A stretch of DNA of 64,000 nucleotides, taken from assembly GCA_030412945.1 (NCBI GenBank), contig JAUHJS010000001.1:434001-498000 (forward strand), written 5' to 3'. The DNA comes from Shiella aurantiaca. Its GTDB lineage: Bacteria > Bacteroidota > Bacteroidia > Cytophagales > Cyclobacteriaceae. The position numbers were made by a program, and so were the translations under genes. The notes beneath the pieces are model-generated. The model was not told the origin of the DNA and ran no database searches. It saw only the letters and a program-made list of their open reading frames with translations. Positions 36,299 to 45,149 of this stretch are shown in pieces; the stretch's first letter is position 1; the number at the start of each line of letters is the position of its first letter.

Positions 36299-39200
36299 AT
36301 GAAAAGGTCTCTTTTTAGTATTTTCTTCCTATTGGCGAGCTGGGCGCAGGCACAGTTTATCACCAATACGGGTATTAGTCTACACAGCACTACTGAGCTG
36401 AGAACCAATGGCGATTGGGGCAATCAGGGGTATTTCCTGAACAATGGTGTACTGATTACCAATCAGCCCTATACACAAAGCGATGGCGGCTTGGATGGTG
36501 CCAGCATAGGTGGTTTTATCCTCTCCTACACGAGTGATCAAATTTTTGCACCTGGTGGTTCATCTTACGGCTTTTTGATGAAAGACGGTGCCGGAAGGCT
36601 TACGCTTGTAGGTACGCAACAGATAAAAGATAGCCTGCTCGTAAGCGGAAGTGGTATTTTCACCAGCGACACCTTGATACTTGGTCGTGGCATCAAACTT
36701 ATGCTCGATGCAGGTCAATTTGTAGAAGGCACCTTAGCGCGGCAAGATACCGGGACGGTTCATTTCCCCATTGGCTTGGCCGGAGAATACTTGCCCATCA
36801 CTTTCTATCAGGCTCGTTCAGAGCAGATTACGGTTCAGGTACAAACCGCGCCTAGCGACCTTGCAGCCGGCCCCAATGTATACCAGCTTATCGATTTTCC
36901 CTATGCCTGGAAAAGTTCCAAAGCCGCTCCTACTGATACAGCTCGCTATGTAGAAGTGGAGTTTCCGAGCGCTTTACTGGCAGACTTTGAAAACCCACAA
37001 ATCATCAGGCAGCGAATCGGTTTGCTAGCCTATCGCGGGCTAGGTGCCAGTGAAGTAATGGAAGCCAATGGTAGAACCCGAGTAAAAAGTTACAGACGTG
37101 GTTTGCAAGGTTTGTATAGTATTGGCTTGGGTTATCCGGGTAATCGCATGACGGATTCCTTAACTCTTGTAAAACTTTACCAAAGCACCAATGGCAGCAA
37201 CTGGACGCAAAAAAGTAATTGGCTGACCAATCCTTTAGATACATGGCATGGCATACAATTGGAAAATAACCGTGTAGTAAAGGTAGAGTTGAGCAATAAC
37301 CAGTTGGCCGGAGTACTTCCAAGTGACTTAAGTACGCTTTCGGAGCTGAGAAAATTGGACCTTACTATTAATCAAATCACGGGTGAAATCCCGGGTAGTT
37401 TGGGTAATTTCTTTAAGCTAGATACCCTTTACATGTATGCCAATCGCCTTTACGGCTCATTGCCCGATAGCTTAGGAAGTTTAGAATCCTTGGTGGCAAT
37501 CGATTTTGGTGGCAACCAATTAACAGGGCCTATTCCTTTGTCGTACTACGAGCTTGTCTCTTTAAAACGCCTGGGTTTTGCCGGAAATAGACTGTCAGGA
37601 AACTTACAACCGGCCATTGGCAACCTAAGCAATCTGGAAGTATTGTATCTGGACAATAACCAATTAACAGGCACTTTGCCTACGGAGATTGGTAATTTAA
37701 CCCAGCTTCGCCAACTATACATTCAGCGCAATAAACTCACAGGAGGTGTTCCTTCTTCTTTGGCCACTCTCAACAACTTGCAGGCTATGGGTTTAGAGGA
37801 AAACGATTTTACTGAATTGCCTGATTTGAGTAACCAAAGCTGGACCTACCTTAATGTATCACGCAACCAATTCGATTTTGGTGATATCGAACCCAATGCC
37901 AGTATTTCGGGCATAAGCTATGTACCACAAAAGCCATTGGGTATTGCCTCCAGAGATTACCTTCAAGTAGGTGATTCACTGGCCATAGGCTATGCCGTAG
38001 GCGGAACCGCCAATGCTTACCAATGGTATAAAGATGGGGTTTTACTCGATACAGAAACAGCCGACAGCCTTATTATCCGAAATGTAGATTTTGCCAATCA
38101 AGGCGTTTACCGCTTAGAAATCAAGAATTTCATAGTACCAGATTTAACACTAAATACCGCAGGCAACGATTTACGTATCTCCAGTCTTGTGCGTGATAGT
38201 TTAGCACTTTTGGCGCTATATAATGCTACCGATGGCCCTAACTGGACCAATAGCTGGAATATCAATCAGAACCTAAATACATGGGCAGGTGTAACCATTA
38301 ATAACAACCGCGTGACAGCCTTGAGCTTGGTAAACCGCAACTTGGTGGGTAAAGTACCGGGCGACCTCACAGATATCCGCAACATTACTTCGGTAAACCT
38401 TTCTGAAAACCAATTGGATTCCATTCCCGATTTTTCGGGCATCCCTACCCTTGCCTCGCTCAATGTGTCGAGCAACCGATTAGAGTACGATGATATTGTG
38501 CCCAATTTGGGCGTGAGCAGTTTCTTGTTCGATAATCAGGCGAAATTTGGTGAAGCGGCCACCTTTGTGGAATCTGTGGGACGGAACATTACTCTCAGCG
38601 TAAGCACACCCGATTTGGGCAACCAATACCAGTGGTATGGCCCCGATAATGTGGCCATTAACGGAGCCACCAATAGCAGCTACACCATTCAGAGTATGAA
38701 TTATGCCAAAATGGGCGACTATTACTGTTTAGTAACTCAGCCGCAGGTCCGCGATATCAATGCCACTTTTGCCTTGAGTTCGGAAAACCAAACCGCTTTG
38801 GCTAAAGCCAATATTAGTGGCTTGGCCAAAGACCTAAACGGTAATCTGACGGAAGCGGGTGAAGTGTACTTGTTTCGTGTGCAAACCGGAAAATACGATA
38901 CCATTAGTTTCAATACCGACCCTTACGTGATTCTGGAATCGGATGGTAACTATCTCATGCCCGATGTGATTTTGGGTGATTATGTGATTTTGGTCAATCC
39001 TGATGAGGCTACCTATCCGGAACTGATTCCTTCGTACTTCAAAGGAACAATCGACTGGGAAGAAGCCAATACCTTTCAGCACCGCTACGATAGCACAGGC
39101 GTGGATATCACCGTTCAGGGCACTCCCGCACCGCCCCAAGGAAATAGTGAGCTGAGCGGATTCTTTGAAGAAGATATCCCCGATGGACGTTTATTGGCAC

Positions 39201-39754
39201 GTAGTCGCTTGAGTGGTTCGGGGGTGTCGGTACGAAAAGATGTAGGACAAAACCGTGGCCGCTGGGCAAATTTTGAATTGGCAGGCTATGTAAAAACCGA
39301 TGAAAATGGAGAGTTCGTTTTCCCGAATTTAGAACCAGGCAATTACCTTATTAAGTTTGAATACCCGGGTGTTCCTATGGATCAAACCTCCGACATCGCC
39401 TTCACAGTGGAGGAATATACCGAAATAGAGCTTGGTGCGACCGTGATAGATGGCTCCATTAAAGTAGAAACCTTGCGCGTGCTAGGCATTCCGCGTGCCA
39501 AACAGCCAGCCTTGATGATGTACCCTAACCCTACCGACAAAGAGGTGAGTCTATTCTTTGCGGCTTCACTGAGCGGTAATGTAGAGGTGGTGCTAGTAGA
39601 TATGGCTGGAAAGCAGGTGATGACCGAACGCAAAGAAGTAAGCAATCAAAAGCTCCAACTAGATGTATCCCAGCTGGATGCCGGATTGTATATCGTTAAA
39701 GTAATTTCCCCATCGGGTCAGCTGGTGGGTCAAAGCAGACTTTCTGTAAAATAG
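36299..39754 (+). CDS. Leucine-rich-repeat surface protein with T9SS type A sorting domain
   Basis: 1151 residues. Signal peptide (MKRSLFSIFFLLASWAQAQ). A beta-rich N-terminal part is followed by a plant-type LRR array (~282-530; units such as LTGxIPxxLGNLxxLxxLYLxxNxL) introduced by SLTLVKLYQSTNGSNW. Then come an Ig-like segment (~545-620), a second LRR block starting DSLALLALYNATDGPNW (~628-740), another Ig-like segment, and a carboxypeptidase-regulatory/SdrD B-like part (~835-1060). The C-terminal T9SS type A domain runs from LMMYPNPTDKEVSLFF to GLYIVKVISPSGQ. The protein should be exported by the type IX system and anchored on the surface. It is co-transcribed with the fibre-like protein upstream, which suggests one structure or shared adhesive role. 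Confidence 0.92.
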   Translation: MKRSLFSIFFLLASWAQAQFITNTGISLHSTTELRTNGDWGNQGYFLNNGVLITNQPYTQSDGGLDGASIGGFILSYTSDQIFAPGGSSYGFLMKDGAGRLTLVGTQQIKDSLLVSGSGIFTSDTLILGRGIKLMLDAGQFVEGTLARQDTGTVHFPIGLAGEYLPITFYQARSEQITVQVQTAPSDLAAGPNVYQLIDFPYAWKSSKAAPTDTARYVEVEFPSALLADFENPQIIRQRIGLLAYRGLGASEVMEANGRTRVKSYRRGLQGLYSIGLGYPGNRMTDSLTLVKLYQSTNGSNWTQKSNWLTNPLDTWHGIQLENNRVVKVELSNNQLAGVLPSDLSTLSELRKLDLTINQITGEIPGSLGNFFKLDTLYMYANRLYGSLPDSLGSLESLVAIDFGGNQLTGPIPLSYYELVSLKRLGFAGNRLSGNLQPAIGNLSNLEVLYLDNNQLTGTLPTEIGNLTQLRQLYIQRNKLTGGVPSSLATLNNLQAMGLEENDFTELPDLSNQSWTYLNVSRNQFDFGDIEPNASISGISYVPQKPLGIASRDYLQVGDSLAIGYAVGGTANAYQWYKDGVLLDTETADSLIIRNVDFANQGVYRLEIKNFIVPDLTLNTAGNDLRISSLVRDSLALLALYNATDGPNWTNSWNINQNLNTWAGVTINNNRVTALSLVNRNLVGKVPGDLTDIRNITSVNLSENQLDSIPDFSGIPTLASLNVSSNRLEYDDIVPNLGVSSFLFDNQAKFGEAATFVESVGRNITLSVSTPDLGNQYQWYGPDNVAINGATNSSYTIQSMNYAKMGDYYCLVTQPQVRDINATFALSSENQTALAKANISGLAKDLNGNLTEAGEVYLFRVQTGKYDTISFNTDPYVILESDGNYLMPDVILGDYVILVNPDEATYPELIPSYFKGTIDWEEANTFQHRYDSTGVDITVQGTPAPPQGNSELSGFFEEDIPDGRLLARSRLSGSGVSVRKDVGQNRGRWANFELAGYVKTDENGEFVFPNLEPGNYLIKFEYPGVPMDQTSDIAFTVEEYTEIELGATVIDGSIKVETLRVLGIPRAKQPALMMYPNPTDKEVSLFFAASLSGNVEVVLVDMAGKQVMTERKEVSNQKLQLDVSQLDAGLYIVKVISPSGQLVGQSRLSVK

Positions 39755-39782
39755 TAAATTGGTTTATAGGTTGATGTAAGTG

Positions 39783-39818
39783 AAAAAGTCCTCCGGTTTC
39801 CGGCAGGACTTTTTTTTA
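39783..39818 (+). terminator. Terminator of the fibre/LRR operon
   Basis: AAAAAGTCCT pairs with AGGACTTTTT (10 bp) around an inner CCGG/CCGG pair, followed by a T8 run. It ends at the stop codon of the convergent YecM-like gene. Confidence 0.85.
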
Positions 39819-40307
39819 TCCTCCCAGTTCCTGGGCTATGCAATCGGCCAAAGATTTTTCATGGAATTTCACGCTTTGCCAATCGTTAATCCAAAGGCGA
39901 ATTTCACGATTGTGTGCCTTATTTATAGCACTTGTATCCCAAGCTAAGTCGGGAAAATTCTTTATCAATTTTTCCAAAGAAAAAGGTACCACCACTTCAA
40001 AATGGTCGTATCCTTCGGGATAAGCAGCGCCTTGTTTGGGAGCGGGTAATTCAAGCACGGGAATAGTCCACTGAGCAATTTCAAAAGGTTGATTCAAAAG
40101 AAACGAACTAATCATCCTCCCTCCTATTTTGCTTTCTATCAATAGTTTGCCTTCATTTTCCAGCGCATTTTTCATGGAAAAATAGCGCTCTTCGGTCTCC
40201 ACCCGATAGCAGAGATGGTCGATAGACCATTCCGAAATGGGCAAACCACAGGACTGCAAAAAATGAACGCCCTTACGCACAAAAAGCTCGGCTTCTTCCC
40301 TTTTCAA
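39816..40307 (-). CDS. YecM-like VOC superfamily protein
   Basis: 163 residues. The fold-defining elements SIDHLCYRVETEERYFSMKNALEN, LIESKIGGRMISSFLL, YDHFEVVVPFSLEKLIKNFP and the final SVKFHEKSLADCI match the YecM family of vicinal-oxygen-chelate proteins, with conserved His (DHLCYR), His (DHFEVV) and Glu/His (KFHE) as candidate metal ligands. Enzymatic activity is unknown. The ATG overlaps the stop of the SerB-SerA fusion gene by 4 nt, so it is translated from the same mRNA. Confidence 0.85.
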   Translation of the reverse strand: MKREEAELFVRKGVHFLQSCGLPISEWSIDHLCYRVETEERYFSMKNALENEGKLLIESKIGGRMISSFLLNQPFEIAQWTIPVLELPAPKQGAAYPEGYDHFEVVVPFSLEKLIKNFPDLAWDTSAINKAHNREIRLWINDWQSVKFHEKSLADCIAQELGG

Positions 40308-42190
40308 TACAAAATTCGGAAACGGATGGTGTTTTCTATTTTCTTCAAATCCTCAATCACCTTTTTGTTATAGGTTTTGTCGATATCGGTAATCACATAG
40401 CCTATTTTCTCATTGGTTTTGAGGTATTGCCCTACGATATTGATATTGTGCTCGGCCAGCACTTGGTTGATTTTGGCCATAATCCCCGACACATTGTAGT
40501 GAATGTGCATCAAACGGTGCGCATTTTGCAAAATCGGCAGCTGCAAGTTCGGGAAGTTCACGCTATTGGTCGTGCTACCTGTATTGATGTATTCCATGAT
40601 TTTGTTGGGCACAAAATGCGCAATGTTGATTTGCGCCTCCAAGGTACTTCCTCCAATGTGTGGTGTAAGCAAGGTATTGGGCAGATTGCGTAGCGGACTC
40701 ATAAATTCTTCCTGATTGCTCACCGGCTCATAAGGGAATACATCCACGGCTGCGCCCCGCACTTTCCCCGCTTCAATGGCTTTTCGGAGTGCCTCAATAT
40801 CTACAATATGCCCGCGACTCAGATTCAGGAAAATCACACCGTCTTTCATCAAATCAAACTCCTTCTCTCCTATCAGGTTTAGGTTATCCTTGCGCCCATC
40901 CACATGCAAGCTAACCACATCTACCGAGCGCAATAACTCAGCTAAGGAAGTACATTTTACAGCATTGCCCAAGGCCAATTTCTCCACGTGGTCGTAGTAA
41001 TACACTTTCATACCAATGGATTCGGCCACTACCGAAAGTTGCGCCCCGATATTGCCATAGCCAATAATCCCCAACTTCTTCCCTCTGATTTCAAAGCTGT
41101 TACTGGCCGATTTATTCCATTTTCCGGCATGCATGCCCGCCATGGTATCGGGTAAGTTGCGCATCAGCATAATGATTTCGCCAATGGCCAGCTCCACCAC
41201 CGAGCGGGTATTGCTAAAAGGCGCATTGAACACCGTGATTCCACGTTCTTGGCAGGCATTAAGGTCTATTTGGTTGGTACCTATGCAGAATGCTCCAATC
41301 GAAACCAATCGGTTGGCTTTTTCAATTACCTTAGCCGTAACCAAGGTTTTCGAACGAATGCCTAAAATGCTCACATCCTTGATTTTCTCACACAATTCAT
41401 CCTCCTCCAAGGCGGCCGAATAGGTTTCTACCGAATACCCTTCATCTTTAAATAAACGGGCGGCATCGGCATGTACATTTTCCAAAAGCAAAACCTTAAT
41501 CCGATTTTTGGGATAGCTTAGCACCTTACTCATGTTGTTCACAAAAAGGATTTCATCTAAACTAGGTGCCACGTGGTCAGCTTTTTCGATAACCTTAAGC
41601 CGCTCTACGTTTTCCGTGAAGGCATAAAACTTATGCGCCAATCCGGCTGAGCGGATTTCATAATCGGTGTAGCCATCGCCTATTACACACACTTCTCCAC
41701 TTAAATTGAGCGAACGGATTTGTTCTACTTTGCCATTATTGCTTGACAAAGGGTTGTTGGCATCGAAGCCAACGATTCTTCCGTTTTCATCAAACTCAAA
41801 TTCATTGGCAAACACATGCTCGGGCCGAATGCCGTATTCGATGACAATGGGTACAATAAAATCCTTGAATCCATTAGAAATGATATAGATAAAGGGTGAA
41901 TGCTCTTCTAAAAACTCTTTATTTCTATGAAAAGAAGGCGTTACGTTCTGCTTTAGATAAGCCACCAAATCGGGCAAGTGGTCGCGGTGTGCCTGCAAAA
42001 GTTCAATGCGCTTTTCGAGCGATTCACGAAAAGTAATGGAACCATCCATGCCCAAATCAGTTATGCTTTTGATTTCTTGAAGCACCTCCGATTTACGGGG
42101 ACTGTTCTTTAAGGAAATCTCACAAAGGGCATCGAGGGCCTCCACACGGGTGAAGGTGCTATCGAAATCGATAATAAAATACTTTTGCAT
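40304..42190 (-). CDS. serA: Fused phosphoserine phosphatase-like / D-3-phosphoglycerate dehydrogenase
   Basis: 628 residues joining two serine-pathway enzymes. Residues ~1-215 are a HAD phosphatase of SerB type: catalytic DFDSTFT, Ser in ISNGFKDF, Lys in GKVEQIRS, and GDGYTDYE. Residues ~225-535 are a PGDH dehydrogenase: NAD fold GIIGYGNIGAQLS, catalytic Arg in LHVDGRKDN, Glu in DVFPYEP, His in TPHIGGST. Residues ~545-628 are an ACT domain (MHIHYNVSGIMAKINQVLAEHNINIVGQYL) for serine feedback. The protein could oxidise 3-phosphoglycerate and later dephosphorylate phosphoserine; SerC would be separate. The reading frame is open 16 codons upstream, but the ATG at 42190 opens on the HAD motif (MQKYFIIDFDSTF). 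Confidence 0.93.
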   Translation of the reverse strand: MQKYFIIDFDSTFTRVEALDALCEISLKNSPRKSEVLQEIKSITDLGMDGSITFRESLEKRIELLQAHRDHLPDLVAYLKQNVTPSFHRNKEFLEEHSPFIYIISNGFKDFIVPIVIEYGIRPEHVFANEFEFDENGRIVGFDANNPLSSNNGKVEQIRSLNLSGEVCVIGDGYTDYEIRSAGLAHKFYAFTENVERLKVIEKADHVAPSLDEILFVNNMSKVLSYPKNRIKVLLLENVHADAARLFKDEGYSVETYSAALEEDELCEKIKDVSILGIRSKTLVTAKVIEKANRLVSIGAFCIGTNQIDLNACQERGITVFNAPFSNTRSVVELAIGEIIMLMRNLPDTMAGMHAGKWNKSASNSFEIRGKKLGIIGYGNIGAQLSVVAESIGMKVYYYDHVEKLALGNAVKCTSLAELLRSVDVVSLHVDGRKDNLNLIGEKEFDLMKDGVIFLNLSRGHIVDIEALRKAIEAGKVRGAAVDVFPYEPVSNQEEFMSPLRNLPNTLLTPHIGGSTLEAQINIAHFVPNKIMEYINTGSTTNSVNFPNLQLPILQNAHRLMHIHYNVSGIMAKINQVLAEHNINIVGQYLKTNEKIGYVITDIDKTYNKKVIEDLKKIENTIRFRILY

Positions 42191-42299
42191 AGGACAACAT
42201 CGGAAAGATGGTAAATCTAAAAAAATTAAATCCGCCAAACACTATACAAAAAGGGAAGAAAGAACACCTTTTTCAGCAAAAATCTGTTTTCATTGTAAC

Positions 42300-42309
42300 C
42301 AAACGTTTG
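42300..42309. other. 10-bp palindrome just upstream of tspO
   Basis: CAAACGTTTG is a perfect palindrome ending 6 nt before the tspO ATG. The 10-mer AAACGTTTGC also occurs at 46910-46919, upstream of the acyl-CoA synthetase gene. It could be an operator but may be chance. Confidence 0.3.
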
Positions 42310-42315
42310 CGAACC

Positions 42316-42813
42316 ATGCGATTTTTTTCAAAAAATTTTCTTCCCCGCTGGGCACAGCTTATCCTAAGTTTGCTCTTTGCACAATTAGCCGGAGTATTGG
42401 GCGGGATAGCCACCTTTAGTTCGGTGCGTACATGGTACACCACCTTGGAAAAACCTTTCTTCAACCCGCCTTCATGGCTCTTTGGCCCGGTTTGGACTAC
42501 CCTCTATGTGTTGATGGGTATTTCGCTTTATCTGATTTGGCAACAAGAAGACTCTGACCGCAAGAAAACTGCTCTCAAGTGGTTTCTGGTGCAGTGGGTA
42601 CTGAATACCGCTTGGTCGTTTTCCTTTTTCGGCCTGCAATCGCCCGGCTTGGGGATTATCAATATAGGCCTACTCTTAGTGGCTATCTTGTTTACTATAA
42701 GGCACTTTCAAGCACTATCCAAACCCAGTGGGTATTTATTGTATCCGTACTTGGCCTGGGTGAGTTTTGCTACACTTTTAAATGCTTCGCTGCTGTATTT
42801 GAATGGCTGGTGA
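42316..42813 (+). CDS. tspO: TspO/MBR family tryptophan-rich membrane protein
   Basis: 166 residues with five transmembrane helices. The core signature is complete: TWYTTLEKPFFNPPSWLFGPVWTTLYVLMGIS, followed by WFLVQWVLNTAWSFSFFG and YLLYPYLAWVSFATLLNASLLYLN. TspO binds tetrapyrroles and other hydrophobic ligands and is linked to stress and porphyrin control. The frame continues upstream, but the ATG at 42316 gives a standard N-terminus. The last 44 nt overlap the 3' end of the oppositely oriented sensor gene. Confidence 0.92.
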   Translation: MRFFSKNFLPRWAQLILSLLFAQLAGVLGGIATFSSVRTWYTTLEKPFFNPPSWLFGPVWTTLYVLMGISLYLIWQQEDSDRKKTALKWFLVQWVLNTAWSFSFFGLQSPGLGIINIGLLLVAILFTIRHFQALSKPSGYLLYPYLAWVSFATLLNASLLYLNGW

Positions 42814-45028
42814 TGTGTGCTTCTTCAAGCATATCATCCAATGAACTCATGCGCCCTTTTACTTCCAGCATTTTGCGTACCTGCTTGCGCGCATCGGCAA
42901 ATCCGGCCCAGTTGAACAAAAACGCATAATAGCTAACCTCATGTATTCGGATTTTGCTTAGGCTCAACACGATGTCTTCTTTGTGCCCTATGGGGTGATT
43001 CAGCTGGGTGCTTATTTCTTGGGTAAATCCATTTAATTGATAATGCGGGTCACTTTCCAGCGAGGCAATACAGGCTTGTACAGAAGCTCCAAAAAGGTAA
43101 TGAACTGATTTGCCCAATACTTTATCTTCTTGACTGTTTATTCTATTCATTACTTGTGCATTCAAATACTTCACCATCAGGTTATTATCGGTAATAATCA
43201 CCCCGCTGTATACTTTACTTACCAATTTACTATATACCTGAAGCTGAATATCCTTTGCCTCCTGTTCTTGCTTTTCTTCTTGAACTATTCGCAGATTCTG
43301 TTCTTTTTCCGCTTGTAAAGCTTCAATTTGAGCTTGCATATCACGCTCTTGGCGCTTTAAATCTTCGGTGAGTTTTTGACTATCTTCAAAAAGTCGCTGG
43401 GTTTCCCATTGGCTGTTGAAGGAAGCCAAACTTAGGGCCATTTTGTCGGCCACTTGCTGTACAAAATTGCACTGATGTTCCGCCAAAACGGTAAAGGAGG
43501 CCATCTCCAGCACACCCAAAACTTTTCCTTCATACACCAGTGGAACCAATACCACACAAGTAGGCCGTGCATCACCCAATCCCGAACCAATGTGCATATA
43601 ATGGCTAGGTACATCGGTAAGAAAAATCAACTCTTGCGCCCGCCAACACTCTCCTACCAAGCCTTCACCCCAACCAAACTGGCTTTTTCGATTCTTTCTG
43701 CGCCCATAGGCATAGCAGGCACTTAGACTCATATAAGGCAAATCTTCCTGCTCGTCTACTAAAAACAATGCCGCCTGATTGCTTCCCGTATAGCGCACCA
43801 CAAAAGATACCAACTGAAAACTCCACTGCTGGAGATTTTGGGTATCACCTTTCAATAAATCCGATAATTCATTTACTCCTTGCGCCACCCAGTTGCGATG
43901 GGCATCTTCTTGAGCCGCCTGTTCCAATTGCGTATTTTTGATGTGTATCTGCTCAAACTGCTGCTGAAGGGTGTGCAACATGCGCTGGAAATTTTGAGCT
44001 AGATTTCCCGTTTCATCTTGGGTCCTGATATTTTTCAGACGTTCATCTACTGCAAAATTACCTGCTACTACTTGCTGGGTTAGCTCATCGAGTACGATAA
44101 TAGGCCGCGATATGCCTCGCGTTAGGAAAACGGATAAGAAAACGCCTAAGCCCAGCACCAAGAATAAACCTAGTGATAACACCACCTGTGCGTACTGCTG
44201 CTGCTGGGTAGCCCGCTTCGATAAGGCTTCGTACAGATAATCGACCATAGGCTGCACTTCGGCCGCACTGGCTTTTAAATCACCCCGTATGCCCGAATCA
44301 CTGGTTAGACCTATTTGTTTTTCTATACCTACAATTTTATCAAACTGGCGCACATAAGCGGTAATTTCTTTCAAGGTACGAGCCCGGTAGGCATCTGTCA
44401 TGTGAGCAGCTTGATTGGCTTTTACATAATCCATAAAATTATCGGCTGTCTGATGTAGCTTTAGTACGTAGCTGAGGTCTTTCCGCAAGACAAAATCCTT
44501 CTCATGCCTGCGCAGTGAAAAGGCGAACACCTTTTCCTCTGGCGATTCTCGTTCTTGAAGGGCATGCACATATTCGCGCATATTGCCTTCTAGTCCGTGG
44601 TCCTTAAAGCCACGCCTTTTCAAGGCCTGCACCAAACTCTGAAAGGAAGTGTGGTAATTGTTTACGGAATTGATAAGCGTATTTACCTGCAAGCTCAGGT
44701 CATTGCGGTGAATCTCCGAATCGTTTTCCAGATGCCTGAGCGTAGTAAGCAAGCGCTGAATCTGTTGTGCATGAAGCTGCAAACTCGGTGCATAGCCCGA
44801 ATCCAAAAAAGAAGGGTGCTGCCATTCGTAGAGTAGAAAATCTTTCTCCGCTTTGCGAGCCTCGGCCAATACAGTTAGGATGTCGGAAGCTTGTGCCTTT
44901 ACGGCTTGCGAATGATTAGCGCGGCTAAGCAGAATAAAGGAAAATACGCCCCCTACACTGGCTAATAGTACCAAGGTGCTAAAGGAAAGGGCGAGTTTGG
45001 TTTTGATGCTGGATGTAATGGTTTTCAT
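42770..45028 (-). CDS. HBM-HAMP-GAF-PAS receptor without recognisable output domain
   Basis: 752 residues. TM1 (LALSFSTLVLLASVGGVFSFILL), a large helical sensor (~32-280) with the RRHEKDFVLRKD motif typical of HBM four-helix sensor domains, and TM2 (VVLSLGLFLVLGLGVFLSVFL). Next come HAMP (~308-360), GAF (~395-545, e.g. GWGEGLVGECWRAQELIFLTDVP), a coiled coil (~555-600) and a PAS domain (~605-715, VYSGVIITDNNLMVKYLNAQVMNRI). Nothing follows except ~35 residues. There is no histidine kinase, MCP, GGDEF or phosphatase domain, so the signal must pass through protein contact. The ATG at 45028 is preferred over 45049. Confidence 0.85.
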   Translation of the reverse strand: MKTITSSIKTKLALSFSTLVLLASVGGVFSFILLSRANHSQAVKAQASDILTVLAEARKAEKDFLLYEWQHPSFLDSGYAPSLQLHAQQIQRLLTTLRHLENDSEIHRNDLSLQVNTLINSVNNYHTSFQSLVQALKRRGFKDHGLEGNMREYVHALQERESPEEKVFAFSLRRHEKDFVLRKDLSYVLKLHQTADNFMDYVKANQAAHMTDAYRARTLKEITAYVRQFDKIVGIEKQIGLTSDSGIRGDLKASAAEVQPMVDYLYEALSKRATQQQQYAQVVLSLGLFLVLGLGVFLSVFLTRGISRPIIVLDELTQQVVAGNFAVDERLKNIRTQDETGNLAQNFQRMLHTLQQQFEQIHIKNTQLEQAAQEDAHRNWVAQGVNELSDLLKGDTQNLQQWSFQLVSFVVRYTGSNQAALFLVDEQEDLPYMSLSACYAYGRRKNRKSQFGWGEGLVGECWRAQELIFLTDVPSHYMHIGSGLGDARPTCVVLVPLVYEGKVLGVLEMASFTVLAEHQCNFVQQVADKMALSLASFNSQWETQRLFEDSQKLTEDLKRQERDMQAQIEALQAEKEQNLRIVQEEKQEQEAKDIQLQVYSKLVSKVYSGVIITDNNLMVKYLNAQVMNRINSQEDKVLGKSVHYLFGASVQACIASLESDPHYQLNGFTQEISTQLNHPIGHKEDIVLSLSKIRIHEVSYYAFLFNWAGFADARKQVRKMLEVKGRMSSLDDMLEEAHITSHSNTAAKHLKV

Positions 45029-45121
45029 GGGGATTTCTTTACCCCTCAAAATTAGTCGCCTTCAGGATGCTGGCGGTTATGCCTATACTATCATGCTATT
45101 ATGAAAATGTTACCCAATAAA

Positions 45122-45141
45122 AAAGCCCCTTGCGGGGCTTT
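45122..45141 (-). terminator. Terminator of the acyl-CoA synthetase gene
   Basis: Perfect 8-bp stem AAAGCCCC/GGGGCTTT with loop TTGC. On the minus strand it continues into TTTTATTGGG. Confidence 0.75.
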
Positions 45142-45149
45142 CGGTATGC

